A stretch of DNA of 64,000 nucleotides from JANNBN01 sp031430595 (GTDB lineage Bacteria; Actinomycetota; Acidimicrobiia; Acidimicrobiales; JANYDT01), in NCBI GenBank assembly GCA_031430595.1, contig JANPBU010000043.1, positions 62,001 to 126,000 of the forward strand, written 5' to 3'. Shown piece after piece: positions 41,919 through 51,718 of this stretch. The translations under genes were made by a program, and so were the position numbers. The first letter of the stretch is position 1. The number at the start of each line of letters is the position of its first letter. The notes below the pieces were generated by a model. That model saw nothing but the letters and a program-made list of their open reading frames with translations. It searched no databases and was not told the origin of the DNA.

Positions 41919-43502
41919 GTGACATCCGAGACATTCAGACCGCCTGTCGGGCAGCGGATCTCCGAACTGACATTCGCGATCGAACTCCGAGACATCGTGA
42001 AGCGCTTCCCTGGGGTGGTCGCCAACGACGGAGTGAACCTACGAGTCAGATCAGGCACCATCCATGCCATCGTCGGCGAAAATGGGGCCGGTAAGTCAAC
42101 CCTCATGAAAACGCTGTACGGCGCACACCAGGCCGACGAGGGAACCATCACGGTCAACGGAACCGTCGTGAACTTCCGGTCACCAAAGGAAGCAATCGCC
42201 CATGGTATCGGAATGGTCTTTCAGCACTTCATGCTGGCTGACAACCTCACCGTATGGGAAAACGTGGTGCTCGGAAATGAGCCAGGCAATGCGTTCAACC
42301 TAAGTACGAAATCGGCACGCAAAAGAATCCTTGAACTGACCCAGCAATACGGCCTCGATGTTGACCCAGATGCCACGGTCGGCGACCTCGGTGTAGGCGA
42401 ACGCCAGCGGGTCGAAATATTGAAGGTGCTCTACCGCGGTGCGAAAATTTTGATCCTTGACGAGCCCACCGCGGTCCTGGTGCCTCAAGAAGTCGAAGAA
42501 CTTTTTGCTTCGTTACGTGAACTCGTTGCCCAGGGTGCGACCATCGTGTTCATTTCGCACAAGCTGCTCGAGGTGCTCTCGGTCGCCGACGCGATCACGG
42601 TCATTCGGGCAGGCAAAACGGTGGCCGAAGTCGACGATCCGTCGACGGTAACCGCACGCGACTTGGCAGAACTTATGGTGGGTTCAGAACTGCCAAACCC
42701 CGCAACCTCGGGGTCAACCGTACGAGACAAGGTGCTTCTCGAAATCATCAACCTCGACGTACCCGACTTGGTCGCTGGAGTAAAGAAACTGGCCCTTCAC
42801 AACGTGGCGTTGAAGGTTCGCGCTGGCGAGATCGTGGGTATCGCGGGTGTTGAAGGTAACGGGCAACCAGAGTTACTCGAAGCGCTGCTTGGGTTGCGTC
42901 CGGTGACTCGCGGAACCGTCACGTATCAGGGTAACGACATCACCAAGATGTCGACCCGAGACCGCCGCCAAGCAGGAATTGGATACGTGCCAGAAGATCG
43001 TCAACGAGATGGCCTCGTGCTTGATTTTCCGTTATGGGAAAACGCGGCGCTTGGTCATCAACGTTCGGTTCCGTTCTCAAAGGGTTCGTGGATGGATCCT
43101 GCGGGGGCGAGGTCGTTTACCCAACGAGTCATCGACCAATTCGACGTACGCACCCCCGGTACCGATGTGGCCGCGATCGCACTCTCCGGCGGAAACCAGC
43201 AGAAACTCATTATTGGTCGCGAAATGCTGACGAACCCGAAAATGCTGGTTGCTGCCCACCCAACCCGGGGTATCGACGTTGGTGCACAAGCTGCGGTCTG
43301 GGATTCGATGCGTGACGCCCGAGCGAAGGGGCTTGGCATTTTGCTCATCTCGGCAGACCTGGAAGAACTCATTGGCCTGTCAGATCGCTTACTGGTGTTG
43401 TTTCACGGCGAAATTGTGGCCGAACTCGACCCCCAGAAAGTTAACTCGGCAGAACTTGGTAGCTATATGACCGGGGCTAAAAGCGCATTGGAAACCGTGT
43501 GA
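41919..43502 (+). CDS. Double ABC ATPase of a nucleoside/BMP-type transporter
   Basis: A 527-residue protein with two ABC domains. The first has Walker A GENGAGKST, signature LGVGERQRVEI and Walker B ILILDEPTAVL. The second has a degenerate Walker A (GVEGNGQPELLE), signature LSGGNQQKLIIG and AAHPTRGIDVGA in place of Walker B. This asymmetry is normal for RbsA/YufO-type ATPases, where only the first site hydrolyses efficiently. Start is GTG 41919. The stop overlaps the next permease gene by four bases. Confidence 0.95.
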   Translation: MTSETFRPPVGQRISELTFAIELRDIVKRFPGVVANDGVNLRVRSGTIHAIVGENGAGKSTLMKTLYGAHQADEGTITVNGTVVNFRSPKEAIAHGIGMVFQHFMLADNLTVWENVVLGNEPGNAFNLSTKSARKRILELTQQYGLDVDPDATVGDLGVGERQRVEILKVLYRGAKILILDEPTAVLVPQEVEELFASLRELVAQGATIVFISHKLLEVLSVADAITVIRAGKTVAEVDDPSTVTARDLAELMVGSELPNPATSGSTVRDKVLLEIINLDVPDLVAGVKKLALHNVALKVRAGEIVGIAGVEGNGQPELLEALLGLRPVTRGTVTYQGNDITKMSTRDRRQAGIGYVPEDRQRDGLVLDFPLWENAALGHQRSVPFSKGSWMDPAGARSFTQRVIDQFDVRTPGTDVAAIALSGGNQQKLIIGREMLTNPKMLVAAHPTRGIDVGAQAAVWDSMRDARAKGLGILLISADLEELIGLSDRLLVLFHGEIVAELDPQKVNSAELGSYMTGAKSALETV

Positions 43503-44593
43503 ACACGTTGAAAAAGCAACTCACCCCTGCTGTGATTGCGGTGACAATCGCCTTCGGTGTGGCTTCACTCGTGCTCATATTTTCTGGTCATAACCCGCTC
43601 ACGGCATACCGGGCTATGTGGAAGAACTTCGCCACCCTCGACGGGCTTGTTACCTCGGTCAACGTTGGGGCTCGGTACTACGTTGCAGCAATGGCCGTCG
43701 CAATTGGCTTCAAAATGAATCTGTTCAATATCGGCGTCAACGGGCAGTATCAGATCGCGGCCATGTTCGCCGCTGTCGTTGGCGCAGCCGTGAAGTTGCC
43801 AGCACCGCTACATGTTGCACTTACCTTGCTTGTTGCCGTTGCAGTTGGTGCCGCATGGGCTTCGATCGCTGCGTTACTCAAAGTCACCCGCAACGTGAAT
43901 GAGGTAGTAGCAACCATCATGCTGAATGGTGTGGCGTCATCGGTCATTGCGTATTTGATGCAAAGCCAGTGGACGAAATTTCGAGACCCCAGTCGACCCG
44001 AATATGGGTCGACGAGAGCTATTCCCAAATCTGGGCAGCTTCCCGTGTTCAACATTGGAAACACCCAATTGCAGAGCTACGTCATCTTGGCGATTCTTCT
44101 TGGTATCGGTTTCTATATGCTCATTTACCGAACCCGGTTTGGCTATGAACTTCGAGCTACCGGACGAAATCCGTCAGCCGCTAAGTCAGCAGGCATCGAC
44201 CCGAAGCGAATGGTGCTCATAACGATGCTGCTCTCTGGCGGGACTGCCGGGCTGATAGGTATCGGTATTTTGCTTTCATCAAATGATCAGCTCGCGTACG
44301 GTGACCGGTTTCCAGGTTTACTTGGGTTCACCGGTATTGGTATCGCCCTACTCGGCCGTAATCACCCTGGTGGCGTCGCTGCCGCATCGTTCATTTGGGC
44401 GGCACTCGATCAAGGGGCAAGAGGCTTAGTCACGGTAAATATCAGCGGCGAAATTGCGGTGATTTTGCAGGGGGCGTTGCTGTTTATTGCCGTCATTGTG
44501 TATGCCGTATGGGAGCGTAAAAGCATGGCAGCAGTCATCAAAGATGCAGCGACTCGCACCGCTGCAGCCCGAGCGGAAAGCGGGCAGGCATGA
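43499..44593 (+). CDS. ABC transporter permease (nucleoside/BMP type), first
   Basis: A 364-residue permease with about ten membrane helices and the family segments FKMNLFNIGVNGQYQIAAMF, NVNEVVATIMLNGVASSVIA, GYELRATGRNPSAAKSAGID and GDRFPGLLGFTGIGIALLGR. It pairs with the second permease to form the channel. Start is GTG 43499 overlapping the ATPase stop; its own stop overlaps the next start. All four transporter core genes are on one transcript. Confidence 0.94.
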   Translation: MNTLKKQLTPAVIAVTIAFGVASLVLIFSGHNPLTAYRAMWKNFATLDGLVTSVNVGARYYVAAMAVAIGFKMNLFNIGVNGQYQIAAMFAAVVGAAVKLPAPLHVALTLLVAVAVGAAWASIAALLKVTRNVNEVVATIMLNGVASSVIAYLMQSQWTKFRDPSRPEYGSTRAIPKSGQLPVFNIGNTQLQSYVILAILLGIGFYMLIYRTRFGYELRATGRNPSAAKSAGIDPKRMVLITMLLSGGTAGLIGIGILLSSNDQLAYGDRFPGLLGFTGIGIALLGRNHPGGVAAASFIWAALDQGARGLVTVNISGEIAVILQGALLFIAVIVYAVWERKSMAAVIKDAATRTAAARAESGQA

Positions 44594-45837
44594 TGTCGGC
44601 GAGCGGGTTCACTCTTGCTCACATCACCGGCTGGAAACGTGCCCTTCTCGGTTCAACAGCCATGGTGTTGCTACTTTCGGTGGGTGCACGCCTGTTTGGT
44701 GCACCAGGGCTTACGGGTTCGTCAACCGTCGGGACCGCACTCGGGTTCGCCGTGCCCGTTGTACTCGCAGGCCTCGGTGGCCTCGTGTCAGAGCGAGCAG
44801 GCGTCGTCAACATTGGCCTCGAAGGAATGATGACCATGGGCACCTGGGGAGCCGGGTTCATGGGTTGGCATTACGGCCCATGGGGTGCCCTCGTAGGGGG
44901 TCTACTTGGCGGAATGGCTGGCGGCGCACTTCATGCCCTAGCAACCGTGACGTTCGCCGTTGATCAAACCGTGTCGGGTGTTGCAATAAATATTGCGTCA
45001 GTCGGTATCTGTCGCTACCTTGCCGATATCTTCTTCAATGGAAAAGGTGCTGAGGGCGACCTCGGGACCATCGCCGACTCGCCATCGGTTGCGAACTTCG
45101 GTTCCAAATTCTCGATTCCTTTTATTGGCGACCCGTTACTCACCCTAGAAAACAAGCAATGGTTTTTGGTCTCAGATCTCGCTGGCGTGTTGCGAGGCAT
45201 CTTCGTCGACGTGGCCTGGAGTTCGCTGCTGCTCCTGCTGCTCATCCCAACGATCTGGTATCTCGTTTGGCGAACCCCGTTCGGGTTACGTCTACGAAGC
45301 GCTGGTGAAAAACCGTCAGCTGCCGAGTCGCTCGGTGTCAACGTGATTCGTACCAAATGGGTCGCTGTAGTTATGTCAGGTGGCCTTGCAGGTTTAGGCG
45401 GCTCATGGCTAGTACTCGAAAGTCTTAAGTACCAGCAGGGTATGACGTCAAACCGCGGGTACCTTGGCATCGCAGCCATGATCTTCGGAAACTGGAGACC
45501 TGGAATGCTGCTCGTAGGCGCGCTTCTTTTCAGCTTCAGTCAAAGCGTTGGTTTTCAGCTCGGCTTCGAACCAAGGGCGCTCATAGGAACCGTTGGCATC
45601 ACGTTCCTCCTCGGGGCAATCTTGAGTGCAGCCAAACGCCAGTGGGTAGCCCTCACCACCCTCGTCGTACTCGGTGGGGCGGTGGTTCTGTTTGCGGCAA
45701 AGAACGAAAACGTTAACGAGTCGCTCACTAAAGCACTTCCGTATGTGCTGACCCTGATCGTGCTGGGGGTGGCTTCGAAACGACAACGTCCACCGGCCTC
45801 ATCGGGTATCCCGTACATCAAAGGTCAAGCTGGGTGA
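44590..45837 (+). CDS. ABC transporter permease (nucleoside/BMP type), second
   Basis: A 415-residue permease: FAVPVVLAGLGGLVSERAGV, NIGLEGMMTMGTWGAGFMGW, LRLRSAGEKPSAAESLGVNV and GLGGSWLVLESLKYQQGMTS are typical of YufQ-type partners. It has extra helices at the C-terminus compared with the first permease (VALTTLVVLGGAVVLFAAKN; LPYVLTLIVLGVAS). Alternative ATG codons are 44590 and 44593. The stop overlaps the cytidine deaminase start (GTGA). Confidence 0.93.
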   Translation: MMSASGFTLAHITGWKRALLGSTAMVLLLSVGARLFGAPGLTGSSTVGTALGFAVPVVLAGLGGLVSERAGVVNIGLEGMMTMGTWGAGFMGWHYGPWGALVGGLLGGMAGGALHALATVTFAVDQTVSGVAINIASVGICRYLADIFFNGKGAEGDLGTIADSPSVANFGSKFSIPFIGDPLLTLENKQWFLVSDLAGVLRGIFVDVAWSSLLLLLLIPTIWYLVWRTPFGLRLRSAGEKPSAAESLGVNVIRTKWVAVVMSGGLAGLGGSWLVLESLKYQQGMTSNRGYLGIAAMIFGNWRPGMLLVGALLFSFSQSVGFQLGFEPRALIGTVGITFLLGAILSAAKRQWVALTTLVVLGGAVVLFAAKNENVNESLTKALPYVLTLIVLGVASKRQRPPASSGIPYIKGQAG

Positions 45838-46229
45838 ACATCGACTGGACAGCACTTCGGGCTTCCGCGACCGAGGCATCAACTCATTCCTATGCACCAT
45901 ATTCGCGCTTACAGGTTGGTGCAGCGGCACTACTTGACGACGGAACCATCTTGAGTGGTTGCAACGTTGAAAATGCATCTATCGGGCTCACGTTTTGTGC
46001 CGAAGTAACGCTGCTTGGGCACATGCATATGTCTGGTTATGGTCGAGGTCGAATGGTCGCTATTGCGGCAACCGACCAGTTCAATAACCGTTTAACCCCG
46101 TGCGGGCGATGCCGACAGCTACTCATGGAACAAGGCGGGCCCGACCTTCTCGTCGATGGCGTCACAGCACCTCGACCGATGCGCGAACTACTCCCCGACT
46201 GGTTCGGGCCAGACGACCTTCCCGTATGA
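45834..46229 (+). CDS. cdd: Cytidine deaminase
   Basis: A 131-residue zinc enzyme converting cytidine/deoxycytidine to uridine/deoxyuridine. Zinc and catalytic residues are in TFCAEVTLLG (C-A-E) and TPCGRCRQLL (P-C-x2-C), with the substrate segment SGCNVENASIGL. Length is normal for the tetrameric class. GTG 45834 overlaps the permease stop, so it is co-translated with the importer, which implies pyrimidine nucleosides are among the imported substrates. The stop overlaps the next lipoprotein start. Confidence 0.95.
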   Translation: MNIDWTALRASATEASTHSYAPYSRLQVGAAALLDDGTILSGCNVENASIGLTFCAEVTLLGHMHMSGYGRGRMVAIAATDQFNNRLTPCGRCRQLLMEQGGPDLLVDGVTAPRPMRELLPDWFGPDDLPV

Positions 46230-47029
46230 AGCTCTTAGTGAAGGTGTTCGGTCAACGCTTTGCTGTGTTCGTTAGTTTGGTCGTCGCGTCAACGGTACTT
46301 GTCGGGTGCCAAATGCAACTTCCGCCTGCGGTCGGTACATGTCGAACCAATCATGCTCTGCGAGTAAACCCGGTCACCTGTTCACTTACCGCCGTTCAAC
46401 TCAGCGCACTTGCAGGTATACCCGTGCCAGCAACTGCATCTGGGTTTGAAGCGGTTTACGAGTCGTATGGCCCCGACGTTGACGCAAGATTTCAGGTGCC
46501 GCTTACCGAGATAGATACCTTCAGTACACTTACAAACTACCGTGGTCTAGTCGTCGACGGTGGCCCAATAATCAGTACCGATACAAGTGGGTCACTGCGT
46601 CGGTCATTGCTAGTGGAATCAAGGGGATCTGAACTGTCGGTGTTTATCGTGCTCACCGCACAAGCTGCGAATGTTCAAAACGGTGTTAACGGCCAAGTTG
46701 GAAACTGCAACAATCAAGATTTGCGCGCTGGCCCATGCTCGCCAACACCCCAAGAAGTCACCGCCGAGTCTGGTGTCCCGATACCGGCGACGGCAACCGC
46801 ATTTAGCTCGACGTATGAAGGTTTCACAGACTGGATCATCACGGCCACGTTCACGGTGCCAATCAGCGAACTTACTAGGTACGTTTCGCTTCCCAATTTC
46901 CCTGGTGTAGCGGTCGGCGGACCAGAAGTGAAAGGGATCAACGATTCACCCATCGGACCATTTCGATCGCTTCAACTTCGGTTGGTGAACGGCCGACTCG
47001 AAGCACTCGTTGTCGTTTTCACCACCTAA
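46226..47029 (+). CDS. Lipoprotein with two homologous repeats
   Basis: A 267-residue predicted lipoprotein: MKLLVKVFGQRF, a hydrophobic stretch, then STVLVGC with the lipobox cysteine at about residue 28. The mature part holds two repeats of about 110 residues, each starting with a Cys-rich segment and VTCSLTAVQLSALAGIPVPA or PCSPTPQEVTAESGVPIPA, then ATA/ATASGFEAVYES or ATAFSSTYEGF, and a strand set ending GL/GVAV-DGG-P. No known family was recognised. ATG 46226 lies inside the cdd stop (ATGA), so it belongs to the nucleoside operon and could be a surface partner of the importer that lacks a lipid-anchored binding protein (inference). Confidence 0.75.
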   Translation: MKLLVKVFGQRFAVFVSLVVASTVLVGCQMQLPPAVGTCRTNHALRVNPVTCSLTAVQLSALAGIPVPATASGFEAVYESYGPDVDARFQVPLTEIDTFSTLTNYRGLVVDGGPIISTDTSGSLRRSLLVESRGSELSVFIVLTAQAANVQNGVNGQVGNCNNQDLRAGPCSPTPQEVTAESGVPIPATATAFSSTYEGFTDWIITATFTVPISELTRYVSLPNFPGVAVGGPEVKGINDSPIGPFRSLQLRLVNGRLEALVVVFTT

Positions 47030-47052
47030 CTCGACTGGGATAGCGAGGCGGG

Positions 47053-47454
47053 TTACACGCGCTCGCGATCTCGTGAACCCATCACCGCATCAACCTCGAC
47101 TTCAACTCGCCAATCGGGGTTTAGAAGCCCTGACACGACCAGCATGGTGTTGGCCGGTCGAATGTCGGCAAACAATTCACCGTGAACCTTTTCAACGACG
47201 TGAGCATCGTTGCGATCGGTCATATAGATACGGGTACGTACGATATCGGCAAGGCTTCCACCGGCTTCCATCATGGCCTTCTCGACAATCTCAAAACATC
47301 GCCGTAGCTGGCCTTCAACCGTAGAAGCACACGTGCCGTCAGAGTTCACCGGGGCAGTTCCGGAAACAAACACCAGTGTGTCGACTCTCACCGCACGGCT
47401 GTACCCCACAATGAGTTCATAAGGGAGACCCGACGAGATGCGCTGACGTTCCAT
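47053..47454 (-). CDS. RidA/YjgF/Rid family protein
   Basis: A 133-residue protein (start MERQRISSGLPYELIVGYSR) with the Rid trimer fold: LVFVSGTAPVNSDGT, EGQLRRCFEIVEKAMMEAGG, DIVRTRIYMTD, and a C-terminal RVEVEVDAVMG. In active imine deaminases the arginine of the sequence R-T-R-I-Y-M region and the C-terminal E contribute; both appear present, but subfamily identity is unclear. It faces the opposite way from the surrounding nucleoside genes and begins 81 bases from the divergent MFS gene. Confidence 0.88.
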   Translation of the reverse strand: MERQRISSGLPYELIVGYSRAVRVDTLVFVSGTAPVNSDGTCASTVEGQLRRCFEIVEKAMMEAGGSLADIVRTRIYMTDRNDAHVVEKVHGELFADIRPANTMLVVSGLLNPDWRVEVEVDAVMGSRDRERV

Positions 47455-47534
47455 GGGATTCCAACCTAGAGGCGAATTGACCAACTTGTACAGATGCTTA
47501 GATGCAGGATAGAAATCCCGAACCGGAGCCAGTA

Positions 47535-48815
47535 ATGCCAACAAAGACCAGAAACCCATTGATGGCCGTGTTTTTCACGATCTTCATCGACCTCGTTGGC
47601 TTTTCAATCCTGATCCCGGTATTTCCCTTACTTATCGATCCGAGACCCGATGCGCCATTCCGAGTCACCCCGCTGAGTTGGTCGCCGCACACGAGCCTCA
47701 TCATGCTTGGCTGGCTGCAAGCGGTCTATCCGCTGTGCATTTTCTTCGCCGCACCAATACTCGGACAACTGTCGGATCGAGTTGGTCGACGTCCGGTACT
47801 GTCGCTATCCATCGCCGGTACTGCGATTGGCTACGTGATATTCGCCGTCGGTATCGCAACCAAGAGCCTTCCCCTACTGTTTTTGGGTCGGGCACTTGAC
47901 GGAATCACCGGGGGAAATCTGGCGGTGGCCCAAGCAGCGATCGGAGACGTTTCCACCGACGAAAATCGAGCCAAGAATTTCGGGCTGGTCGGGGCAGCAT
48001 TCGGGCTCGGGTTCATCCTTGGCCCGTATATCGGCGGACGGCTCAGTGCGCCAAACACCAGTTTCTATCGGCTCTTCACCACGCCCGGCTGGTTCGGGGC
48101 CACTACACCGTTTTGGTTCGCCGCAGCACTTTCGGCCGTAAACGCCACCGTTGTTCTCCTGACCTTTCCTGAAACGCTGAAACATCGCTCGACTGAGAAA
48201 CTTGATGTCACCCGAGCGGTTCGAAATGTCGGAATTGGTTTCTCGTCACCGCGACTCAGGGTGCCGTTACTCACCGCTTTCCTTTGGGGTGGCGGATTCA
48301 CGTTCTTCACCACATTCTTCGGGGTGTACGTGAAAAACAGGTTCGGGTTTTCACAATCGAAAACCGGTGACTACTTTGCAATTGTCGGGCTGTTCATTGC
48401 GCTCACCCAGGGCGTCATCGTTGGCATTGTGGCCAAGAAACTTGCTGACTACCGCATCTTGCGTTTCTCGATCGCTATCCAGGCCGTTGTGCTCGGGGTA
48501 TACGCCGTCATCAGCAGTTCGACGATGCTGTATTTGTTCATTCCCCTTCTTGCACTGTTTCAAGGGCTATCACAGGCCAACATTTCGTCGTTGATGTCTC
48601 GTTCTGCTGAACCAGGTCGCCAGGGTGAAGCGATGGGTATTTTTTCAAGCATTTCAAGCCTGGCCCAGGTACCAGCATCGATTCTGGTTGGTTACATCGC
48701 CGGCGACTACGCGTCATCGGTTCCACTCTCGGTTGCTGCCGCACTGACCATGGTCGCCGGGGTCGCGTTTGTCATGCTTTTCCGTCCGACGTTCCTTTCA
48801 CCGCACCCTGGCTAA
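47535..48815 (+). CDS. MFS transporter (TetA/multidrug-like, 12 helices)
   Basis: A 426-residue major facilitator. The N-terminal helix FFTIFIDLVGFSILIPVFPL, loop 2-3 GQLSDRVGRRPVL and GRALDGITGGNLAVAQAAIG are typical of the DHA1 drug:H+ antiporter group. Translation probably starts at ATG 47535 (GGAG six to seven bases upstream) rather than 47502. It lies between RidA (divergent) and adenosine deaminase (17 bases downstream, same strand). A role in exporting or importing nucleosides is possible from context, but drug-efflux resemblance is stronger. Confidence 0.85.
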   Translation: MPTKTRNPLMAVFFTIFIDLVGFSILIPVFPLLIDPRPDAPFRVTPLSWSPHTSLIMLGWLQAVYPLCIFFAAPILGQLSDRVGRRPVLSLSIAGTAIGYVIFAVGIATKSLPLLFLGRALDGITGGNLAVAQAAIGDVSTDENRAKNFGLVGAAFGLGFILGPYIGGRLSAPNTSFYRLFTTPGWFGATTPFWFAAALSAVNATVVLLTFPETLKHRSTEKLDVTRAVRNVGIGFSSPRLRVPLLTAFLWGGGFTFFTTFFGVYVKNRFGFSQSKTGDYFAIVGLFIALTQGVIVGIVAKKLADYRILRFSIAIQAVVLGVYAVISSSTMLYLFIPLLALFQGLSQANISSLMSRSAEPGRQGEAMGIFSSISSLAQVPASILVGYIAGDYASSVPLSVAAALTMVAGVAFVMLFRPTFLSPHPG

Positions 48816-48832
48816 CTGCGCGAGAATTGATC

Positions 48833-49936
48833 ATGTCGCTCCTTACTCACGATGTCATCCGACGAGCACCAAAGGTGCTGCTACACGACCACCTCGACGG
48901 CGGACTTCGGCCCAAAACAGTGATCGAACTAGCGCAAGAGTACGGGTACAAAGGGCTTCCAACTACCGACCCCGACGAACTCGGTGCCCATATGTTCGCA
49001 GGTGCCGACCGCAAAGACCTCACCCTTTACCTGGAAGGTTTTGCTCACACCTGCGCTGTGTTGCAGCACCGAGACGCCCTTGAACGCGTCGCTCACGAAT
49101 GCGCACTCGACTTGGCTGCTGACGGCATTGTGTACGGTGAAGTGCGCTTCGCCCCCGAACAACACCTTGAAGGTGGCCTCACCCTCGACGAGGTCGTTGA
49201 AGCGGTTCAAGAGGGGTTTCGTACCGGCCAAATTGCGGCCGAACAAGCCGGAGCCCCAATCGTTATCGGAACCCTTGCGTCGGCAATGCGCCAAGCCGCG
49301 CAATCGTCTCAGATCGCTGCTTTGGCTATTCGCCATCGTGACGCCGGCGTGGTCGGGTTCGATATCGCCGGCCCCGAAAACGGATTCCCGCCAAGTCGCC
49401 ATCTCGACGCCTTCAACCTCGTTCACGACGCTAACTTCCACACCACCATTCACGCCGGTGAAGCATTCGGATTGCCCTCAATTCACGAGGCGCTCCAATA
49501 CTGTGGCGCAGAACGATTGGGCCATGGCGTGCGCATAGTCGACGACATCAAGGTTCATGAAGACGGAACCTACGAGCTTGGTCGACTCGCCGCATTCGTA
49601 CGTGACCGTCGTGTTCCGCTTGAAATGTGTCCATCGTCGAACGTTCATACCGGTGCCGCCAATTCAATAAGCGAACATCCAATTGCCCTGCTGAAGCGTC
49701 TCAGGTTTCGAGTGACGGTTAATACCGACAATCGACTAATGTCGAACTGCTCAATGACTTCGGAAATGGAAGCACTGGTGAACACCTTCGATTACACCCT
49801 CGACGATTTGCAGTGGTTCACCGTCAATGCTATGAAGAGTGCGTTCTGGCCATTCGAAGATCGTCTCCGTCTCATCGATAAAGTCATCAAACCAAGCTAT
49901 GCCCGCTTACGAGACGAGTTGCTTACCGGAGCCTGA
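48833..49936 (+). CDS. add: Adenosine deaminase
   Basis: A 367-residue metalloenzyme deaminating adenosine and deoxyadenosine to inosine and deoxyinosine. Metal and catalytic residues: LHDHLDGGLRP (H-x-H), TIHAGEAFG (H and E), RLGHGVRI (H) and TVNTDNRL (D). The motif CPSSNVHTGA is also conserved. The TDNR form is usual in actinobacterial Add. ATG 48833 is preferred to an upstream TTG at 48827. It lies downstream of the MFS gene and converges with the phosphosugar mutase. Confidence 0.95.
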   Translation: MSLLTHDVIRRAPKVLLHDHLDGGLRPKTVIELAQEYGYKGLPTTDPDELGAHMFAGADRKDLTLYLEGFAHTCAVLQHRDALERVAHECALDLAADGIVYGEVRFAPEQHLEGGLTLDEVVEAVQEGFRTGQIAAEQAGAPIVIGTLASAMRQAAQSSQIAALAIRHRDAGVVGFDIAGPENGFPPSRHLDAFNLVHDANFHTTIHAGEAFGLPSIHEALQYCGAERLGHGVRIVDDIKVHEDGTYELGRLAAFVRDRRVPLEMCPSSNVHTGAANSISEHPIALLKRLRFRVTVNTDNRLMSNCSMTSEMEALVNTFDYTLDDLQWFTVNAMKSAFWPFEDRLRLIDKVIKPSYARLRDELLTGA

Positions 49937-49947
49937 TTGCGGGCGCT

Positions 49948-51663
49948 TTATGGTTGACCAAGCACCGCGGCCATCGAGGATCGCAGCCCCTCCAACGACG
50001 GGTTCAGGTTCTCACCGAGTACTTCGAAGTACACCTTGCATTTTGGTTCGGTTCCGCTTGGACGAACAACGACCCTTCCTCTGTCGCCAACCGAAATGAC
50101 CACTACATCGGCAGGGGGAGTTTTTGTCGATAAATCACGCCACTCGGTTACCGCCACACCATCGAGCTCAATGGGCGGGTGTTCACGAAGGGTCACCATC
50201 AGGGCCGCCATGTCTCGTTGCGCATCGGCTCCGTCAAAACGAATCGACCACTGCGACGTTTGCGAAGCGCCGTATCTACCAGCGACTTCGCTCAACTGCT
50301 CTGTGAGCGATGCCTTCCCTTTATTGAGGACCACAGCCGCAAGATCGGCCAAGGCAATCGCAGCAGAGATTCCATCTTTGTCTCGAACTAGGTCACCCAC
50401 ACAAAAACCTATGGCTTCTTCGTACATCAACACGGTTCGCCACTCAGGGTGAGCCATCGAGGCCCTCGCTAGGTACTTGAAACCGGTAAGAGTCTCTTCA
50501 TAATGAACCCCATGATGCAAAGCGATTGTGCGTAACAATGAAGACGAGACCACCGTGGTTGCCACGAATCGCTCGGCACCCGCATCCGCTGTCGAGGTGA
50601 GTAAATGATCGGCAAGTAACCAACCAAGTTCATCACCACGTAGCCCACGCCAACCACCCTCGACGTTCGCATCAGGAACCGCAGCACCCATACGATCGGC
50701 ATCGGGGTCGTTCGCAATAACCAGATGTGCACCTACCAACTTTGCATGAGCAATAGCCAGGTCAAGGGCACCTGGTTCCTCGGGGTTCGGAAACGATACG
50801 GTAGGAAAGTCGGGGTCAGGCTCACACTGATTCGGCACCGGATGAACGTCGGTAAAACCAGCTTGTACGAAAGCTGCCAACATCGTTTCAGCACCAACGC
50901 CATGCATTGCGGTGTAGACAACCCGAAGCTTGCTGCGCTGTACATCTGTAGAAATGTTCGGATCGATGAGATGGACTCCGCGCAGATATTCTGCGCGCAG
51001 ATCATTTCCCCAAGAGCTCACTGAAGGATGCGGTAACTCAGCAACAGCAACGGCAGCCTCGGCAGCTTTTCGAATATGCACTTCAATTTCACGATCAGCT
51101 GGTGAAACAATTTGTGCGCCGTCACCGAGGTACACCTTGTACCCGTTATCTTGCGGAGGATTGTGGCTTGCTGTCACCATGATGCCCGCAACAGCACCGA
51201 AATGAAGGGTGCCGAACGCTACGAGCGGGGTCGGAACAACCTGGTCGCAGAGCGAAACCGTGAACCCAAGGGCGACGAGTACCGCAGCAGTGTCTTGGGC
51301 AAAATCGAAACTTCCGTGGCGGGCATCGTGGCCAACGACAACGAGCCCACCACCAACCCCCTGCTCGATGAGCCAAGTACCCAGCCCTGCGGTTGCCTGA
51401 CGAACCACGAGGCGATTCATTCGCGACGGCCCTGCACCGATAGGGGCCCGAAGCCCAGCGGTACCAAATGCAAGCGGCGCCGCGAAACGCTCTTCGAGTG
51501 TCACCATGTCATCCGCGGTGATCAGCTCTTCAATCTCGGCCCGGGTAACCGGGTCAGGGTCTTGAGCCATCCACGAATACGCTTGCGCCAACACATCGGG
51601 CAACGCGGCAAGCGCAGCTTCGGAAGACGATTTGCCCGACAAGTTGGTGAGGTCGTTAGTCAC
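49948..51663 (-). CDS. Phosphohexomutase/phosphopentomutase family enzyme (PmmB type)
   Basis: A 571-residue alpha-D-phosphohexomutase family protein. The phosphoserine is in GIMVTASHNPPQDNGYKVYL, the Mg2+ loop is NDPDADRMGAA, the sugar loop GDELGWLLADHL with EETLTGFKYLA, and the phosphate loop RPSGTEPKCKVYFEV. Length and domain order match the actinobacterial pmmB group that sits beside nucleoside-salvage genes, where conversion of (deoxy)ribose-1-phosphate to the 5-phosphate is a likely role (inference). GTG 51663 is taken as the start because the longer frame to 51783 overlaps deoC. It is probably co-transcribed with deoC. Confidence 0.85.
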   Translation of the reverse strand: MTNDLTNLSGKSSSEAALAALPDVLAQAYSWMAQDPDPVTRAEIEELITADDMVTLEERFAAPLAFGTAGLRAPIGAGPSRMNRLVVRQATAGLGTWLIEQGVGGGLVVVGHDARHGSFDFAQDTAAVLVALGFTVSLCDQVVPTPLVAFGTLHFGAVAGIMVTASHNPPQDNGYKVYLGDGAQIVSPADREIEVHIRKAAEAAVAVAELPHPSVSSWGNDLRAEYLRGVHLIDPNISTDVQRSKLRVVYTAMHGVGAETMLAAFVQAGFTDVHPVPNQCEPDPDFPTVSFPNPEEPGALDLAIAHAKLVGAHLVIANDPDADRMGAAVPDANVEGGWRGLRGDELGWLLADHLLTSTADAGAERFVATTVVSSSLLRTIALHHGVHYEETLTGFKYLARASMAHPEWRTVLMYEEAIGFCVGDLVRDKDGISAAIALADLAAVVLNKGKASLTEQLSEVAGRYGASQTSQWSIRFDGADAQRDMAALMVTLREHPPIELDGVAVTEWRDLSTKTPPADVVVISVGDRGRVVVRPSGTEPKCKVYFEVLGENLNPSLEGLRSSMAAVLGQP

Positions 51664-51718
51664 ACCGTCATTGTCGCGTGAAGTTAACCAGCTTGTGGCC
51701 GTGACGACCTGTTCGTTA

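Noticed and set aside
46100..46225. Upstream extension of the repeat lipoprotein
   Set aside because: It is a shadow of cdd; the ATG inside the cdd stop gives a proper signal sequence and lipobox.
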